The notes under the pieces were generated by a model, which saw only the letters and a program-made list of their open reading frames with translations, was not told where the DNA came from and did no database searches. From an uncultured Lachnospiraceae bacterium (GTDB taxonomy: Bacteria > Bacillota_A > Clostridia > Lachnospirales > Lachnospiraceae), in contig CACZHN010000087.1 of assembly GCA_902780985.1 (NCBI GenBank), positions 1 to 9,789 on the forward strand: a stretch of DNA of 9,789 nucleotides, read 5' to 3'. Positions 1-6,744 of the stretch are shown here, piece after piece (position 1 is the first letter of the stretch; the number at the start of each line of letters is the position of its first letter). The position numbers were made by a program, and so were the translations under genes.

Positions 1-54
1 AGTGAGGAAGATATGGCTGACAGCCTTAAATACTATCTTAGTATACAAAAATAA
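1..54 (+). CDS. 3' end of an unidentified upstream gene (partial)
   Basis: An open frame runs in from the left edge for 17 codons and stops with TAA at 52-54. The visible tail reads SEEDMADSLKYYLSIQK. It ends only 20 bases before the ATG of the signal peptidase gene, on the same strand and with no terminator between them, so the two are probably cotranscribed. In many Firmicutes the gene or genes upstream of lspA belong to the divIVA/ylm cell-division cluster, and a charged helical tail would fit DivIVA, but 17 residues are too few to identify the protein. The identity is left open. Confidence 0.6.
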   Translation, partial: SEEDMADSLKYYLSIQK

Positions 55-74
55 ACACAGGAACCGGATTGATC

Positions 75-611
75 ATGAAAGATAAAAAGATAATTTCAGG
101 CCTCGTCATCAGCATAATCTCTATGATTATCGATCAGGCCATAAAGCTGCTTATAATAAAGAACTTCGAGTTAGGCGAGGAACATAAGGTATTAGGAGAT
201 GTTTTCACATTGCATTATATAAGAAATACCGGTTCCGCATGGGGTATGCTTGCAGGACACACATGGCTGCTTGTCATCATATCCCTTCTGGCAATCCTTA
301 TAATAGGATATGTGTACTGCAACATATCACATAAGAAGTATACGGTACTTCGAATATGTCTGGCGCTTATCCTGGGAGGAGCTCTCGGAAATCTTATAGA
401 CAGAATACGTCTTAAGTATGTAGTTGATTATCTGTACTTTAAACTGATCGATTTCCCTGTTTTCAATTTTGCCGATATATGTGTAACCGTACCGATTGCG
501 TTAATGGTTATACTTTGCATATTCAAATACAGCGGAAATGACTTCGATGTCATCATGGGCGAAAAGCTTATAGACGAAAAGGGCGAATATGTTGAAAAAC
601 GAAAGAAATAA
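75..611 (+). CDS. lspA: Lipoprotein signal peptidase (signal peptidase II)
   Basis: LspA is the membrane aspartyl protease that cuts the signal peptide from diacylglyceryl-modified prolipoproteins just before the lipid-bearing cysteine. The 178-aa product has the usual family length (about 150-180 aa) and four hydrophobic segments. Family motifs are visible in order (numbering from the ATG at 75): an Asp near the end of the first helix (IIDQAIK), RNTGSAWG at about 50-57, GGALGNLIDR at about 101-110, VVDYLYF with catalytic Asp118, and FPVFNFADICVTVPIA with catalytic Asp134. The C-terminus carries an extra charged tail of about 25 residues. An in-frame TTG lies at 69; AGGAA at 59-63 and GGA at 66-68 can serve either codon, and I prefer the ATG at 75. 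The stop overlaps the next gene by 23 bases, suggesting coupled translation. Its substrate in this window is probably the lipoprotein at 4328-4990. Confidence 0.96.
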   Translation: MKDKKIISGLVISIISMIIDQAIKLLIIKNFELGEEHKVLGDVFTLHYIRNTGSAWGMLAGHTWLLVIISLLAILIIGYVYCNISHKKYTVLRICLALILGGALGNLIDRIRLKYVVDYLYFKLIDFPVFNFADICVTVPIALMVILCIFKYSGNDFDVIMGEKLIDEKGEYVEKRKK

Positions 612-1560
612 TACATCAGAAGAATGTGAAGTAAAGCTTATAAATCTCTACCCGGAAGAAGATCTTTCAGGTATGAGAATAGATAAATATCTGGCTGACG
701 AGCTGGATGATTATTCACGTTCATATCTGTCGAAGCTTATAGATGAAGGCCGCGTACTTGTCGGTACCGAAGGCTCTCAGAAGACTGTAAAAGCTTCATA
801 TAAGCTCCGTTCCGGTGATGCCGTACAGATAGAGATACCTGCACCTCAGATCCCGGATATCGTCCCTGAAGACATTTCTCTTGATATAGTATATGAAGAT
901 GATGACGTGATCATCATCAATAAGCCGCAGGGCATGGTTGTCCATCCGGCTCCCGGAAATTATTCCGGAACTCTTGTCAACGGCATAATGTATCATTGCC
1001 AAGACAATCTTTCCACCATAAACGGTGTACTTCGTCCCGGTATAGTTCATCGTATCGATAAGAATACCAGCGGACTTCTTGTTATCTGCAAAAACGACAA
1101 TGCTCACAGAGCTCTTGCCGAGCAGTTCGCCATACACAGCATCACCAGGATCTATACGGCAATTGCTTACAATTATTTCAAAGAAGATTCCATTACAGTA
1201 AATAAAGCTATCGCTCGTGATAAAAAAGATCGCAAAAAAATGGCCATAGACCCTTCCGGCAGAAGAGCAGTGACCCATGTCTCCGTTACAGAAAAACTTC
1301 GTGACGGTTTCTCTTTGATCCAGTGTCGTCTTGAAACAGGTCGTACACATCAGATACGTGTACATCTTTCAAGCATAAATCATCCGATCCTTGGTGACGA
1401 TGTTTACGGTCCGAAAAAATGTCCTTACAATTTATCCGGACAGCTTCTTCATGCGGGAACACTTGGATTTATTCACCCAACAACAAAAGAATACGTTGAA
1501 TTTACTGCGGATTTACCTGATTATTTTGAAAATATACTTGATAAATTGAGAGTAGAGTAA
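589..1560 (+). CDS. RluA/RluD-family pseudouridine synthase (YlyB-like)
   Basis: This enzyme isomerises specific uridines in RNA, most likely 23S rRNA, to pseudouridine. The 323-aa product has the two-part plan of the family. An S4 RNA-binding domain occupies about residues 28-85 (MRIDKYLADEL, YSRSYLSKLIDEGRVLVG). The catalytic domain follows, with the signature HRIDKNTSGLLV at 154-165, whose Asp157 is the expected catalytic residue, and the later GRTHQIRVHL motif at 251-260. The closest well-known relative by context is B. subtilis YlyB, which also follows lspA; the exact target uridines cannot be read from sequence. The ATG at 589 lies inside lspA and is preceded by AAAAGGG at about 576-582, so translation is probably coupled to lspA. 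A TTG follows directly at 592 as an alternative start. Confidence 0.95.
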   Translation: MLKNERNNTSEECEVKLINLYPEEDLSGMRIDKYLADELDDYSRSYLSKLIDEGRVLVGTEGSQKTVKASYKLRSGDAVQIEIPAPQIPDIVPEDISLDIVYEDDDVIIINKPQGMVVHPAPGNYSGTLVNGIMYHCQDNLSTINGVLRPGIVHRIDKNTSGLLVICKNDNAHRALAEQFAIHSITRIYTAIAYNYFKEDSITVNKAIARDKKDRKKMAIDPSGRRAVTHVSVTEKLRDGFSLIQCRLETGRTHQIRVHLSSINHPILGDDVYGPKKCPYNLSGQLLHAGTLGFIHPTTKEYVEFTADLPDYFENILDKLRVE

Positions 1561-1652
1561 TACAATAACTTATATATATTTTTGCGTGAAAGTATAGTTT
1601 TCCGAAATGTTTACAATGTTTTTCGGTTGAATAGTAATACAAAATCACTTTT

Positions 1653-1683
1653 AGTTCATGAAAATGTTATTTTTATGACTTTG
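1653..1683. other. Candidate dif-like recombination site (difSL type)
   Basis: An imperfect inverted repeat sits in the gap upstream of the XerS-like gene. The left arm CATGAAAAT (1657-1665) and the right arm ATTTTTATG (1669-1677) match at 8 of 9 positions around a 3-base centre, and partial symmetry continues outward. On the minus strand one half reads TTTTCATGAA, which agrees with my recollection of one half-site of the Streptococcus/Lactococcus difSL site, and the other half reads CATAAAA, with about 6-7 bases between them as expected for a Xer core. In streptococci and lactococci difSL lies just upstream of xerS, and here the repeat ends about 80 bases before the recombinase start. The inverted repeat is seen directly; the function is inference and was not checked by alignment. 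Confidence 0.5.
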
Positions 1684-1689
1684 CGCAAA
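1680..1689. repeat. Perfect 10-bp palindrome TTTGCGCAAA
   Basis: TTTGCGCAAA reads the same on both strands and directly abuts the dif-like inverted repeat, about 75 bases before the recombinase start. It may be a binding site for a dimeric protein, but no family is recognised. It could also be chance in AT-rich DNA. Confidence 0.35.
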
Positions 1690-1752
1690 ACCTTCGATGT
1701 ACTGTTGATAACCGTGTTGATAAAACTCTTTCGTCAACATTTATATTCATAT

Positions 1753-1758
1753 AGGAGG
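1753..1758 (+). promoter_or_regulatory. Ribosome binding site AGGAGG of the XerS-like gene
   Basis: A full AGGAGG lies five bases before the ATG at 1764. It fixes the start of the recombinase gene and suggests efficient translation. No convincing -35/-10 pair was found in the 203 bases upstream. Confidence 0.85.
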
Positions 1759-1763
1759 CACTT

Positions 1764-2822
1764 ATGGCTGAATCATACGCTAAGGAATTATCTAAGAAAC
1801 ACATACAGAAACTTCGTCATATAATCGGCGAACTTCCTCCATATGTATCACAATTTATGCGTGGTATCGAGCAAACTACGCAGCCGCGTACTCGTATCGG
1901 TTACGCTTACGACATCAAATATTTCCTCGAATATTTGCAGCAAAATAACTCTTATTTCGGGGAAAAATCTTTGCGTGACATAACCTGTGATGATCTGGAT
2001 AAATTAACCGTATTTGATTTTGAGGATTGGCTGGATTATCTTACTTTATATGAACGTGACGGCCGTGAATATACCAACGACTTAATGTCCAAAAAACGCA
2101 AATTATGCGCCCTCAGAACGTTCTTTACGTACCTTTATAAGAACGATATGCTTAAGGATAATGTCATCCTCAAGGTAAATATGCCTAAGATCCACGAAAA
2201 AGCTATTATTCGTATGGAATCCAATGAAGTGGCCGATTTTCTTGATAATGTGGAATTCGGTACCAAAATGACTGATCGTCAGGCCAAGTTTCACGCAAAA
2301 GAAAAGACTCGTGATCTGGCTTTGCTTTCCCTTATGTTAAGCACCGGAATCCGTGTTTCCGAATGTGTAGGCCTCAGTCTCGGTGATCTGGACCTTGAAA
2401 ACACCCGAATTAAGGTAACTCGTAAAGGTGGTAAGGAAGATACAGTGTATTTTTCCGATGAAGCAGCCGCTTACGTAGCCGATTATCTTGAAGAACGCAA
2501 GAAAATCATCCCTGCAGAGGGCCATGAACAGGCACTCTTCCTCTCCGGCCAGCGTAAAAGACTGTCAGTAAGATCAATTGAATATATAGTTAAAAAATAT
2601 GCCCGTACTACTACTCCTCTCAAGCATATAACGCCTCATAAACTTCGTAGTACCTACGGAACAGCCCTTTATCAGGAAACGGGCGATATCTACCTTGTAG
2701 CCAATGTTTTAGGCCACAAAGATGTAAATACCACCCGTAAACATTACGCGGAAATGGATGAAAACGCTAAGCGTCTCAACCGTAATAAGGTTTCGCTTCG
2801 GGAAGATAATGATGATAAATAA
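1764..2822 (+). CDS. xerS: Tyrosine recombinase, XerS-like
   Basis: This is a site-specific recombinase of the tyrosine integrase family, probably the XerS type, which resolves chromosome dimers alone rather than as a XerC/XerD pair. The 352-aa length is close to streptococcal XerS (about 356 aa) and longer than XerC/XerD (about 300 aa). An N-terminal core-binding domain (about 25-140) has the XerS-like opening LPPYVSQFM and the SLRDIT...L block. The catalytic domain has the full set of active-site residues: Arg197 (TGIRVSE), Lys221 (TRKGGKEDTVYF, almost as in XerS), His292 and Arg295 (PHKLR), His318 (LGHKD) and nucleophile Tyr328. The ATG at 1764 has AGGAGG at ideal spacing. The gene stands alone between housekeeping genes, with no integrase partners, phage genes or att-like repeats, which favours a core Xer role over a mobile-element integrase. 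A dif-like inverted repeat lies just upstream. The assignment to XerS rather than another Xer-like enzyme is inferred from remembered family features. Confidence 0.85.
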   Translation: MAESYAKELSKKHIQKLRHIIGELPPYVSQFMRGIEQTTQPRTRIGYAYDIKYFLEYLQQNNSYFGEKSLRDITCDDLDKLTVFDFEDWLDYLTLYERDGREYTNDLMSKKRKLCALRTFFTYLYKNDMLKDNVILKVNMPKIHEKAIIRMESNEVADFLDNVEFGTKMTDRQAKFHAKEKTRDLALLSLMLSTGIRVSECVGLSLGDLDLENTRIKVTRKGGKEDTVYFSDEAAAYVADYLEERKKIIPAEGHEQALFLSGQRKRLSVRSIEYIVKKYARTTTPLKHITPHKLRSTYGTALYQETGDIYLVANVLGHKDVNTTRKHYAEMDENAKRLNRNKVSLREDNDDK

Positions 2823-2840
2823 TCAAAAATGGTTTCTCTT

Positions 2841-3218
2841 TCATTTTATGTTCCTCTTGGAATAACGAATGATCCAGTTATCATCATCTCCTACTATCTC
2901 ACTGCTTAACCCCTCACTTAACTCGGTAAGATTGTAAGATTCCCCGTCTTTTTCGGCAACAAGTTTAAATTCATCTTCATGTTCCTCGATCATCTCAAGG
3001 AAACGGTATATCGTATCCACTGTTGTTTCTCTTATCAGCTCTTTAATCTTCTCTCGCTGCTCTTCTTTCAGGTCTTTTAATACCTTATACTTTTCCTGAT
3101 CGATCTTGTTTACGGTTGTACCGTCTACTATAGTTTCCGGAGCCCATAAAGCATTATCATACACTTCTTCGACCAGACACTGACCGAAATATTCTAAAAT
3201 TTCATTATTATCACTCAT
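2841..3218 (-). CDS. Hypothetical acidic 125-aa protein
   Basis: I do not recognise this protein. It is 125 residues, soluble, with no signal peptide or membrane segment. The middle (about 38-85) is strongly charged and likely helical (KYKVLKDLKEEQREKIKELIRETT...YRFLEMIEEHEDEF), followed by a short section ending DDDNWIIRYSKR. Small acidic proteins with this outline include some toxin immunity proteins, but no toxin is nearby and I do not assign that role. The ATG at 3218 has AAGGAG (3226-3231) seven bases upstream, so it is very probably translated. It converges on the XerS-like gene with 18 bases between the two stops. A TATAAT element lies just upstream, so it may have its own promoter rather than depend on the transporter gene behind it. 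Confidence 0.8.
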   Translation of the reverse strand: MSDNNEILEYFGQCLVEEVYDNALWAPETIVDGTTVNKIDQEKYKVLKDLKEEQREKIKELIRETTVDTIYRFLEMIEEHEDEFKLVAEKDGESYNLTELSEGLSSEIVGDDDNWIIRYSKRNIK

Positions 3219-3225
3219 TTGCTTT

Positions 3226-3246
3226 CTCCTTCACAATTTTATTATA
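3226..3246 (-). promoter_or_regulatory. Possible -10 element and ribosome binding site of the 125-aa gene
   Basis: On the minus strand a perfect TATAAT (3241-3246) precedes AAGGAG (3226-3231) and the ATG at 3218. No good -35 hexamer is seen 16-18 bases farther upstream, and the predicted leader would be only about 16 bases. The ribosome binding site is clear; the promoter is tentative. Confidence 0.35.
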
Positions 3247-3281
3247 TGTTTTATTGAAAATCCTGCTCTTACTCCTTCGAG

Positions 3282-4217
3282 TTATGTCTCGTTTTCTGTT
3301 TTGTTACCTGAATTTACTATATATATTCCGGCGCATACCAGTATAAGTGCAATTAAAGTGAATATGCCTATAGTTCCGGCTTCGTCCAGCAGTATCGCCG
3401 AAAGAAGGAAGCCTATTATAGGGTTCATAAAGCCGAAAACGGCTACTCTGGATACAGGGTTATATGTAAGCAGTATACTCCAGAGTGAGTACGCTACAGA
3501 GCTTATAAACGCCAGATAAATAAGCATCAGTACAGCCGACACATTAAAACCTTCAAGATGCCCGCCCATCATCAGGCCTGCGATGCTCATAACTATTCCG
3601 CCAACAAGGAACTGCCATCCGCTGAGCATAACCGTATTTTCGTTTTTCGAATACTTCTTCAAAGTAACCGATGAGAATGCATAGGATACGGTTGAAAGGA
3701 ATATAAAGCCTTCTCCGTTAAAGGCAAAGTTCATATCTATGCCGCCGCTTGAGATATTTACGAAGATTACTCCCAGGAATCCCACGATACATCCGACCAT
3801 CTTCTTTGTAGTAAGGTCTTCCAGGCGGAATAAAAGGCTTGAAACTATTATAGCTACAAAGACATTCATTCCCGTTATTATGGAAGCCTTAGTTCCGTTG
3901 GTATGTGCAAGTCCTATATAGAAGAATAAGTACTGAAGGATTGTCTGGAACATCGACAGTACGCAAACCTTCTTCACAGCCTGCTTAGACGGATATAAGA
4001 ATTTTCTGTTTATCAAAGAACCGATCACTATAGCCATTATTCCGGCTAATGTGAATCTATATCCGGCGTACAGGATCTGACTTGCCGTATCGTCACCGGC
4101 TATATTCATCATCCTGTATCCGATCTTTATGCAGGGAAATGCACTCCCCCATAAAGCACAGCATATCAAAGCCCCGAACCATACAACGATGGGCTTTGTC
4201 ATAAAATCTTTTTTCAA
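3282..4217 (-). CDS. EamA/DMT-family transporter (ten-helix permease)
   Basis: This is an integral membrane permease of the drug/metabolite transporter superfamily, which moves small molecules or metabolites across the cytoplasmic membrane. The substrate cannot be told from sequence. The 311-aa product has the typical duplicated EamA plan of about ten hydrophobic helices: repeat one about residues 13-154 (ALWGSAFPCIKIG at 21-33, TNGTKASIITGMNVFVAII at 106-124, GCIVGFLGVIFVN at 142-154) and repeat two about 168-302 (GFMNPIIGFLLSAILLDE at 262-279, then a final hydrophobic helix). The start is TTG at 4217: GGAG at 4225-4228 sits seven bases before it, while the next ATG (4202) would lie 22 bases from that site. 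The gene is isolated, downstream of a terminator and 63 bases upstream of the 125-aa gene. No convincing promoter is visible in 4218-4280. Confidence 0.93.
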   Translation of the reverse strand: MKKDFMTKPIVVWFGALICCALWGSAFPCIKIGYRMMNIAGDDTASQILYAGYRFTLAGIMAIVIGSLINRKFLYPSKQAVKKVCVLSMFQTILQYLFFYIGLAHTNGTKASIITGMNVFVAIIVSSLLFRLEDLTTKKMVGCIVGFLGVIFVNISSGGIDMNFAFNGEGFIFLSTVSYAFSSVTLKKYSKNENTVMLSGWQFLVGGIVMSIAGLMMGGHLEGFNVSAVLMLIYLAFISSVAYSLWSILLTYNPVSRVAVFGFMNPIIGFLLSAILLDEAGTIGIFTLIALILVCAGIYIVNSGNKTENET

Positions 4218-4224
4218 AGTTCTG

Positions 4225-4228
4225 CTCC
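4225..4228 (-). promoter_or_regulatory. Ribosome binding site deciding the TTG start of the transporter
   Basis: GGAG is followed after seven bases (CAGAACT) by TTG at 4217-4215. The in-frame ATG at 4202 is 22 bases from this site and has no ribosome binding site of its own, so TTG is the likely start. Confidence 0.65.
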
Positions 4229-4279
4229 AAATGTAGTCTATAGTAAATGCAAATCAACACTACTATATCACAAAATCCG

Positions 4280-4314
4280 AAAAGGCCATAACAGAACTTT
4301 CTCTGTACGGCCTT
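4280..4314 (-). terminator. Intrinsic terminator after the lipoprotein gene
   Basis: On the minus strand AAGGCC (4309-4314) pairs with GGCCTT (4282-4287), and inside it ACAGA (4302-4306) pairs with TCTGT (4291-4295), separated by a small internal loop and closed by a six-base loop. The stem runs into TTTT (4280-4283). It starts 13 bases after the lipoprotein stop and separates the envelope operon from the transporter gene. The T run is short, so termination may be moderate. Confidence 0.7.
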
Positions 4315-4327
4315 CTATCATCTTTAT

Positions 4328-4990
4328 TTACTTATAATCCAAAGCATCTTCTATGATAGTTCTTTTGATTTCCGGAGCATTATTAATTATATAATCCTTG
4401 AGATTCTTTTCATCGAAGTTTTCGTCTTTTGAATCCTTTTTACCTATCGGAATGTCCTTAAGATCTGCGGATATAATAACATTGCCCTGTCTGTAGACAA
4501 TCCATATTACAGCTGCATCGGTCACACCCGGTTCCTTTGAAATAAACCAGTTCCCTCCGTCTTCCCAGTATTTTCCTCTGTCGTACTCCTTACTCTTATC
4601 ATATATTTCATCAAAATATGCTTTGGCTGCATCTGTATCGTCATATACCCTGAAATTGAGATAATCAATAGGTTCTTCCCGATTGCTGTTTTCGGCATGT
4701 ATGAAAAGCATTATCTCTCCATCATCTTCGCTCTTTCTTATATTCCATTTATTTTTTACGTTGGAGTGGGTACTTTTAACATCCATATCATAGTCGGAAG
4801 CGTACTTGATACCTTCATCTACAGACTCATCTTCGGTAGTAACTATTTCTTCGGTCTCGGCTTCTGTGTTTTTTTGTTCCGTCGTCTGCTGTGACGGCTT
4901 TTCTTTCCCGCAGGATGTAGCTGTCATAAGCATCACAGCTATCATAGCAGCAACTCCAAGGCGTTTTGCATTTAATCTAAATCTCATCAT
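4328..4990 (-). CDS. Putative lipoprotein of unknown function
   Basis: The protein has a typical lipoprotein leader: positive residues (MMRFRLNAKRLG), a hydrophobic stretch and a lipobox-like ATSC-G, with Cys27 (numbered from ATG 4990) as the expected lipidated residue. It would be diacylglyceryl-modified, cut by LspA and anchored outside the membrane. A Thr/Glu-rich acidic linker of about 40 residues follows, then a globular part of about 150 residues (NKWNIRKSEDDGEIMLFIH, WIVYRQGNVIISADL, NAPEIKRTI) that I do not recognise. The ATG at 4990 is chosen because GAGG (5000-5003) lies nine bases upstream and gives a normal leader. A TTG at 5005 would add five residues and overlap the preceding stop as TTGA. 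It is the last gene before a hairpin terminator and is very probably cotranscribed with the 570-aa membrane-anchored gene. Confidence 0.85.
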   Translation of the reverse strand: MMRFRLNAKRLGVAAMIAVMLMTATSCGKEKPSQQTTEQKNTEAETEEIVTTEDESVDEGIKYASDYDMDVKSTHSNVKNKWNIRKSEDDGEIMLFIHAENSNREEPIDYLNFRVYDDTDAAKAYFDEIYDKSKEYDRGKYWEDGGNWFISKEPGVTDAAVIWIVYRQGNVIISADLKDIPIGKKDSKDENFDEKNLKDYIINNAPEIKRTIIEDALDYK

Positions 4991-5001
4991 AAATTTTAAC
5001 C

Positions 5002-6714
5002 TCAATCCCCTGCATATTTCAAAATATCACTTACCTGTGTAAATGTTTGGGTATGTTCATTGTCACTGTATAAAAACTTAAAGTTTCCGTCGGATATCTT
5101 ATACAGGAAATTCCCGAAATATTCATCCAGCCATCCCTCGTTAAATATTGAAAGATACTGGTTTCCTTCTCCGTCGTAATAGTAATATGCCGATCCGTAT
5201 CCGACCTTTCTCATATCCAATTTACTGTGAATTTCAGACGGTTCATTTCCGTTTACGGTTAAAGACAGGCCTTCCATACTATTCTCACGATCGACAAAGT
5301 TGAAATTAAGTTCCGTGCCGTCAGCACAGGTCAGTTTTCCGATTTTTAACAAAGCTATCATTGCAGAATCCGAACTCGGAATAATATCGGGATTCAGAAT
5401 ATCCTCATGTCCCTTATATGTAATTCTGTATGGATAATAGTCTATATATATAACTACACTGTTTGAATCAAGATTAAAATTCACATCATCATAACTTAAT
5501 TCCGATATATCGAAATCAGAAGTCCATGCAATACCATACTGCTTTTTATAAATCTCAAGCTGTTCCAGTATTTCATCCTCACAACTTGAAGGGAAATCAT
5601 AGATTACATCCCTAAGATATATCGGATCACCGTTCATATTATTGTTATAGTATATCGGATTCCCTCTGTTTTCTCTTAAGCTGAAAACTTTATTATCAGC
5701 TCTGTATATCATATATTTCTCACTGTCCGGAAGACTGTCTATCCTTTGCTTAAGCATCTCATGATTGTTATCCGTGATTTCGAAGCCTGTTTCGGAAAGC
5801 TTTATCTCAGGCATTCCGAACTCACTTTCGAATATTTCAGCCGGCTCATAATTTGCCTGAACATTGAGCGGTACATCACCGTCTACAAATTCCGGAAGAA
5901 TATCACCTGTAAACTCTTTATCATTTGTTTCCAGACCTATTCTCGGATAACCATAGGACCTGAAATAGATCATTCCGTCTTCACAAGTAATCGCATCATA
6001 AGAATTTCCCCCCGGAAGATTGCAATCTATATACCTGCCCTTTCTTCCGTCTCTCATAGTTATTTCTTTCGTCGTTACATATCCGATCTTCGTCGGAGTA
6101 ACGAATAATTCATCATAGTTTTCTTCCGGAATTAAACCTTTTATAACGTCAACTTCTTCTTTTGAAAAAGTCTCATCCATTATGTTGACATTGGTATATA
6201 TCGGATCACCCTTTGTATAATCTCCTTCCGGATATCCTCCGTTCAGCTCTCTCCATCCCGGATCATCGGAACTGATATACATGCCGTCATCCGACAGAGT
6301 AAAACATAAAGTTCTCTTTGACTTATTTTCACCTTTAAAATCTTCGTAAACCGCCTGGTAATCCGAAACGCAGACAGCATCTCCTTCCAGATCACTCATG
6401 TTGTAGTAATGGTAAAATGTTCCCTTAAAATGAAATTTATCTGCCTGAACATCCGATATAGTCAGATCCGCACGAAAAGAACCGTGGATGTTGGTTCTTT
6501 TCCATTCTCCTTCAAATTCCTTGCTCAATTCGAAATTAGGATTAGCCGTAGAAAGCTCGGTTTCAGGTGTTTCTTCCACCGTATCTACTTCGACTCTTTC
6601 TTCCTGTACATCCTTCTCTTCGGCTTTATTTCTGTTAAGAAACCACAGGATTCCTCCCGTAAGTCCTCCCAAACATACTATCAGCGATACAATAATAATA
6701 ACTTTCTTTTTCAA
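5002..6714 (-). CDS. Membrane-anchored extracytoplasmic protein, unknown function
   Basis: The protein is about 570 aa. It begins with a positive N-terminus and a single hydrophobic segment (about residues 5-26, VIIIVSLIVCLGGLTGGILWFL), with no lipobox cysteine in place, so it is either membrane-anchored or secreted. A Glu/Asp-rich linker (about 30-60) follows, then a beta-rich region with GEWKRTN, FRADLTIS, FHFKGTF and DGMYIS blocks (about 65-165), a pattern common in clostridial cell-surface proteins. Two segments starting GDPIY (about 169 and 362) look like copies of one motif, and a GNPIY lies nearby. I cannot name a family. The start is taken as TTG 6714: GGGGG (6722-6726) sits seven bases upstream, and it puts the Lys-rich start right before the helix. 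A GTG at 6741 would add nine residues but has a poor ribosome binding site. It is followed at once by the lipoprotein gene and preceded by its own promoter. Confidence 0.82.
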   Translation of the reverse strand: MKKKVIIIVSLIVCLGGLTGGILWFLNRNKAEEKDVQEERVEVDTVEETPETELSTANPNFELSKEFEGEWKRTNIHGSFRADLTISDVQADKFHFKGTFYHYYNMSDLEGDAVCVSDYQAVYEDFKGENKSKRTLCFTLSDDGMYISSDDPGWRELNGGYPEGDYTKGDPIYTNVNIMDETFSKEEVDVIKGLIPEENYDELFVTPTKIGYVTTKEITMRDGRKGRYIDCNLPGGNSYDAITCEDGMIYFRSYGYPRIGLETNDKEFTGDILPEFVDGDVPLNVQANYEPAEIFESEFGMPEIKLSETGFEITDNNHEMLKQRIDSLPDSEKYMIYRADNKVFSLRENRGNPIYYNNNMNGDPIYLRDVIYDFPSSCEDEILEQLEIYKKQYGIAWTSDFDISELSYDDVNFNLDSNSVVIYIDYYPYRITYKGHEDILNPDIIPSSDSAMIALLKIGKLTCADGTELNFNFVDRENSMEGLSLTVNGNEPSEIHSKLDMRKVGYGSAYYYYDGEGNQYLSIFNEGWLDEYFGNFLYKISDGNFKFLYSDNEHTQTFTQVSDILKYAGD

Positions 6715-6721
6715 ACTTAGA

Positions 6722-6726
6722 CCCCC
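6722..6726 (-). promoter_or_regulatory. Ribosome binding site favouring TTG 6714 over GTG 6741
   Basis: GGGGG on the minus strand is seven bases before TTG 6714. The longer GTG start has only weakly purine-rich sequence (AAGTGATAAGAA) before it, and that sequence is part of a predicted operator and the start of transcription, leaving too little leader for a ribosome. Confidence 0.55.
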
Positions 6727-6744
6727 ACTGGCGATTAACACTTC

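Noticed and set aside
796..1365. A 189-codon open frame antisense to the pseudouridine synthase gene
   Set aside because: It lies wholly opposite a gene with clear family motifs and has no domain features of its own.
1582..1824. An 80-codon open frame over the gap and the recombinase start
   Set aside because: It begins with TTG without a ribosome site, crosses the strong AGGAGG and the recombinase start in another frame, and its product looks like random translation.
1764..2822. Recombinase as the integrase of a prophage or integrative element
   Set aside because: There is no excisionase, relaxase, phage gene, tRNA target or flanking direct repeat in view, and the neighbours are ordinary chromosomal genes; a XerS-like role fits better.
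2820..2843. Bidirectional terminator between the recombinase and the 125-aa gene
   Set aside because: The 18 bases between the stops contain no stem with a following T run on either strand.
4230..4257. Possible transporter promoter TTGATT-16-TACATT on the minus strand
   Set aside because: Transcription would start near 4223, within or after the GGAG ribosome site at 4225-4228, leaving no usable leader.
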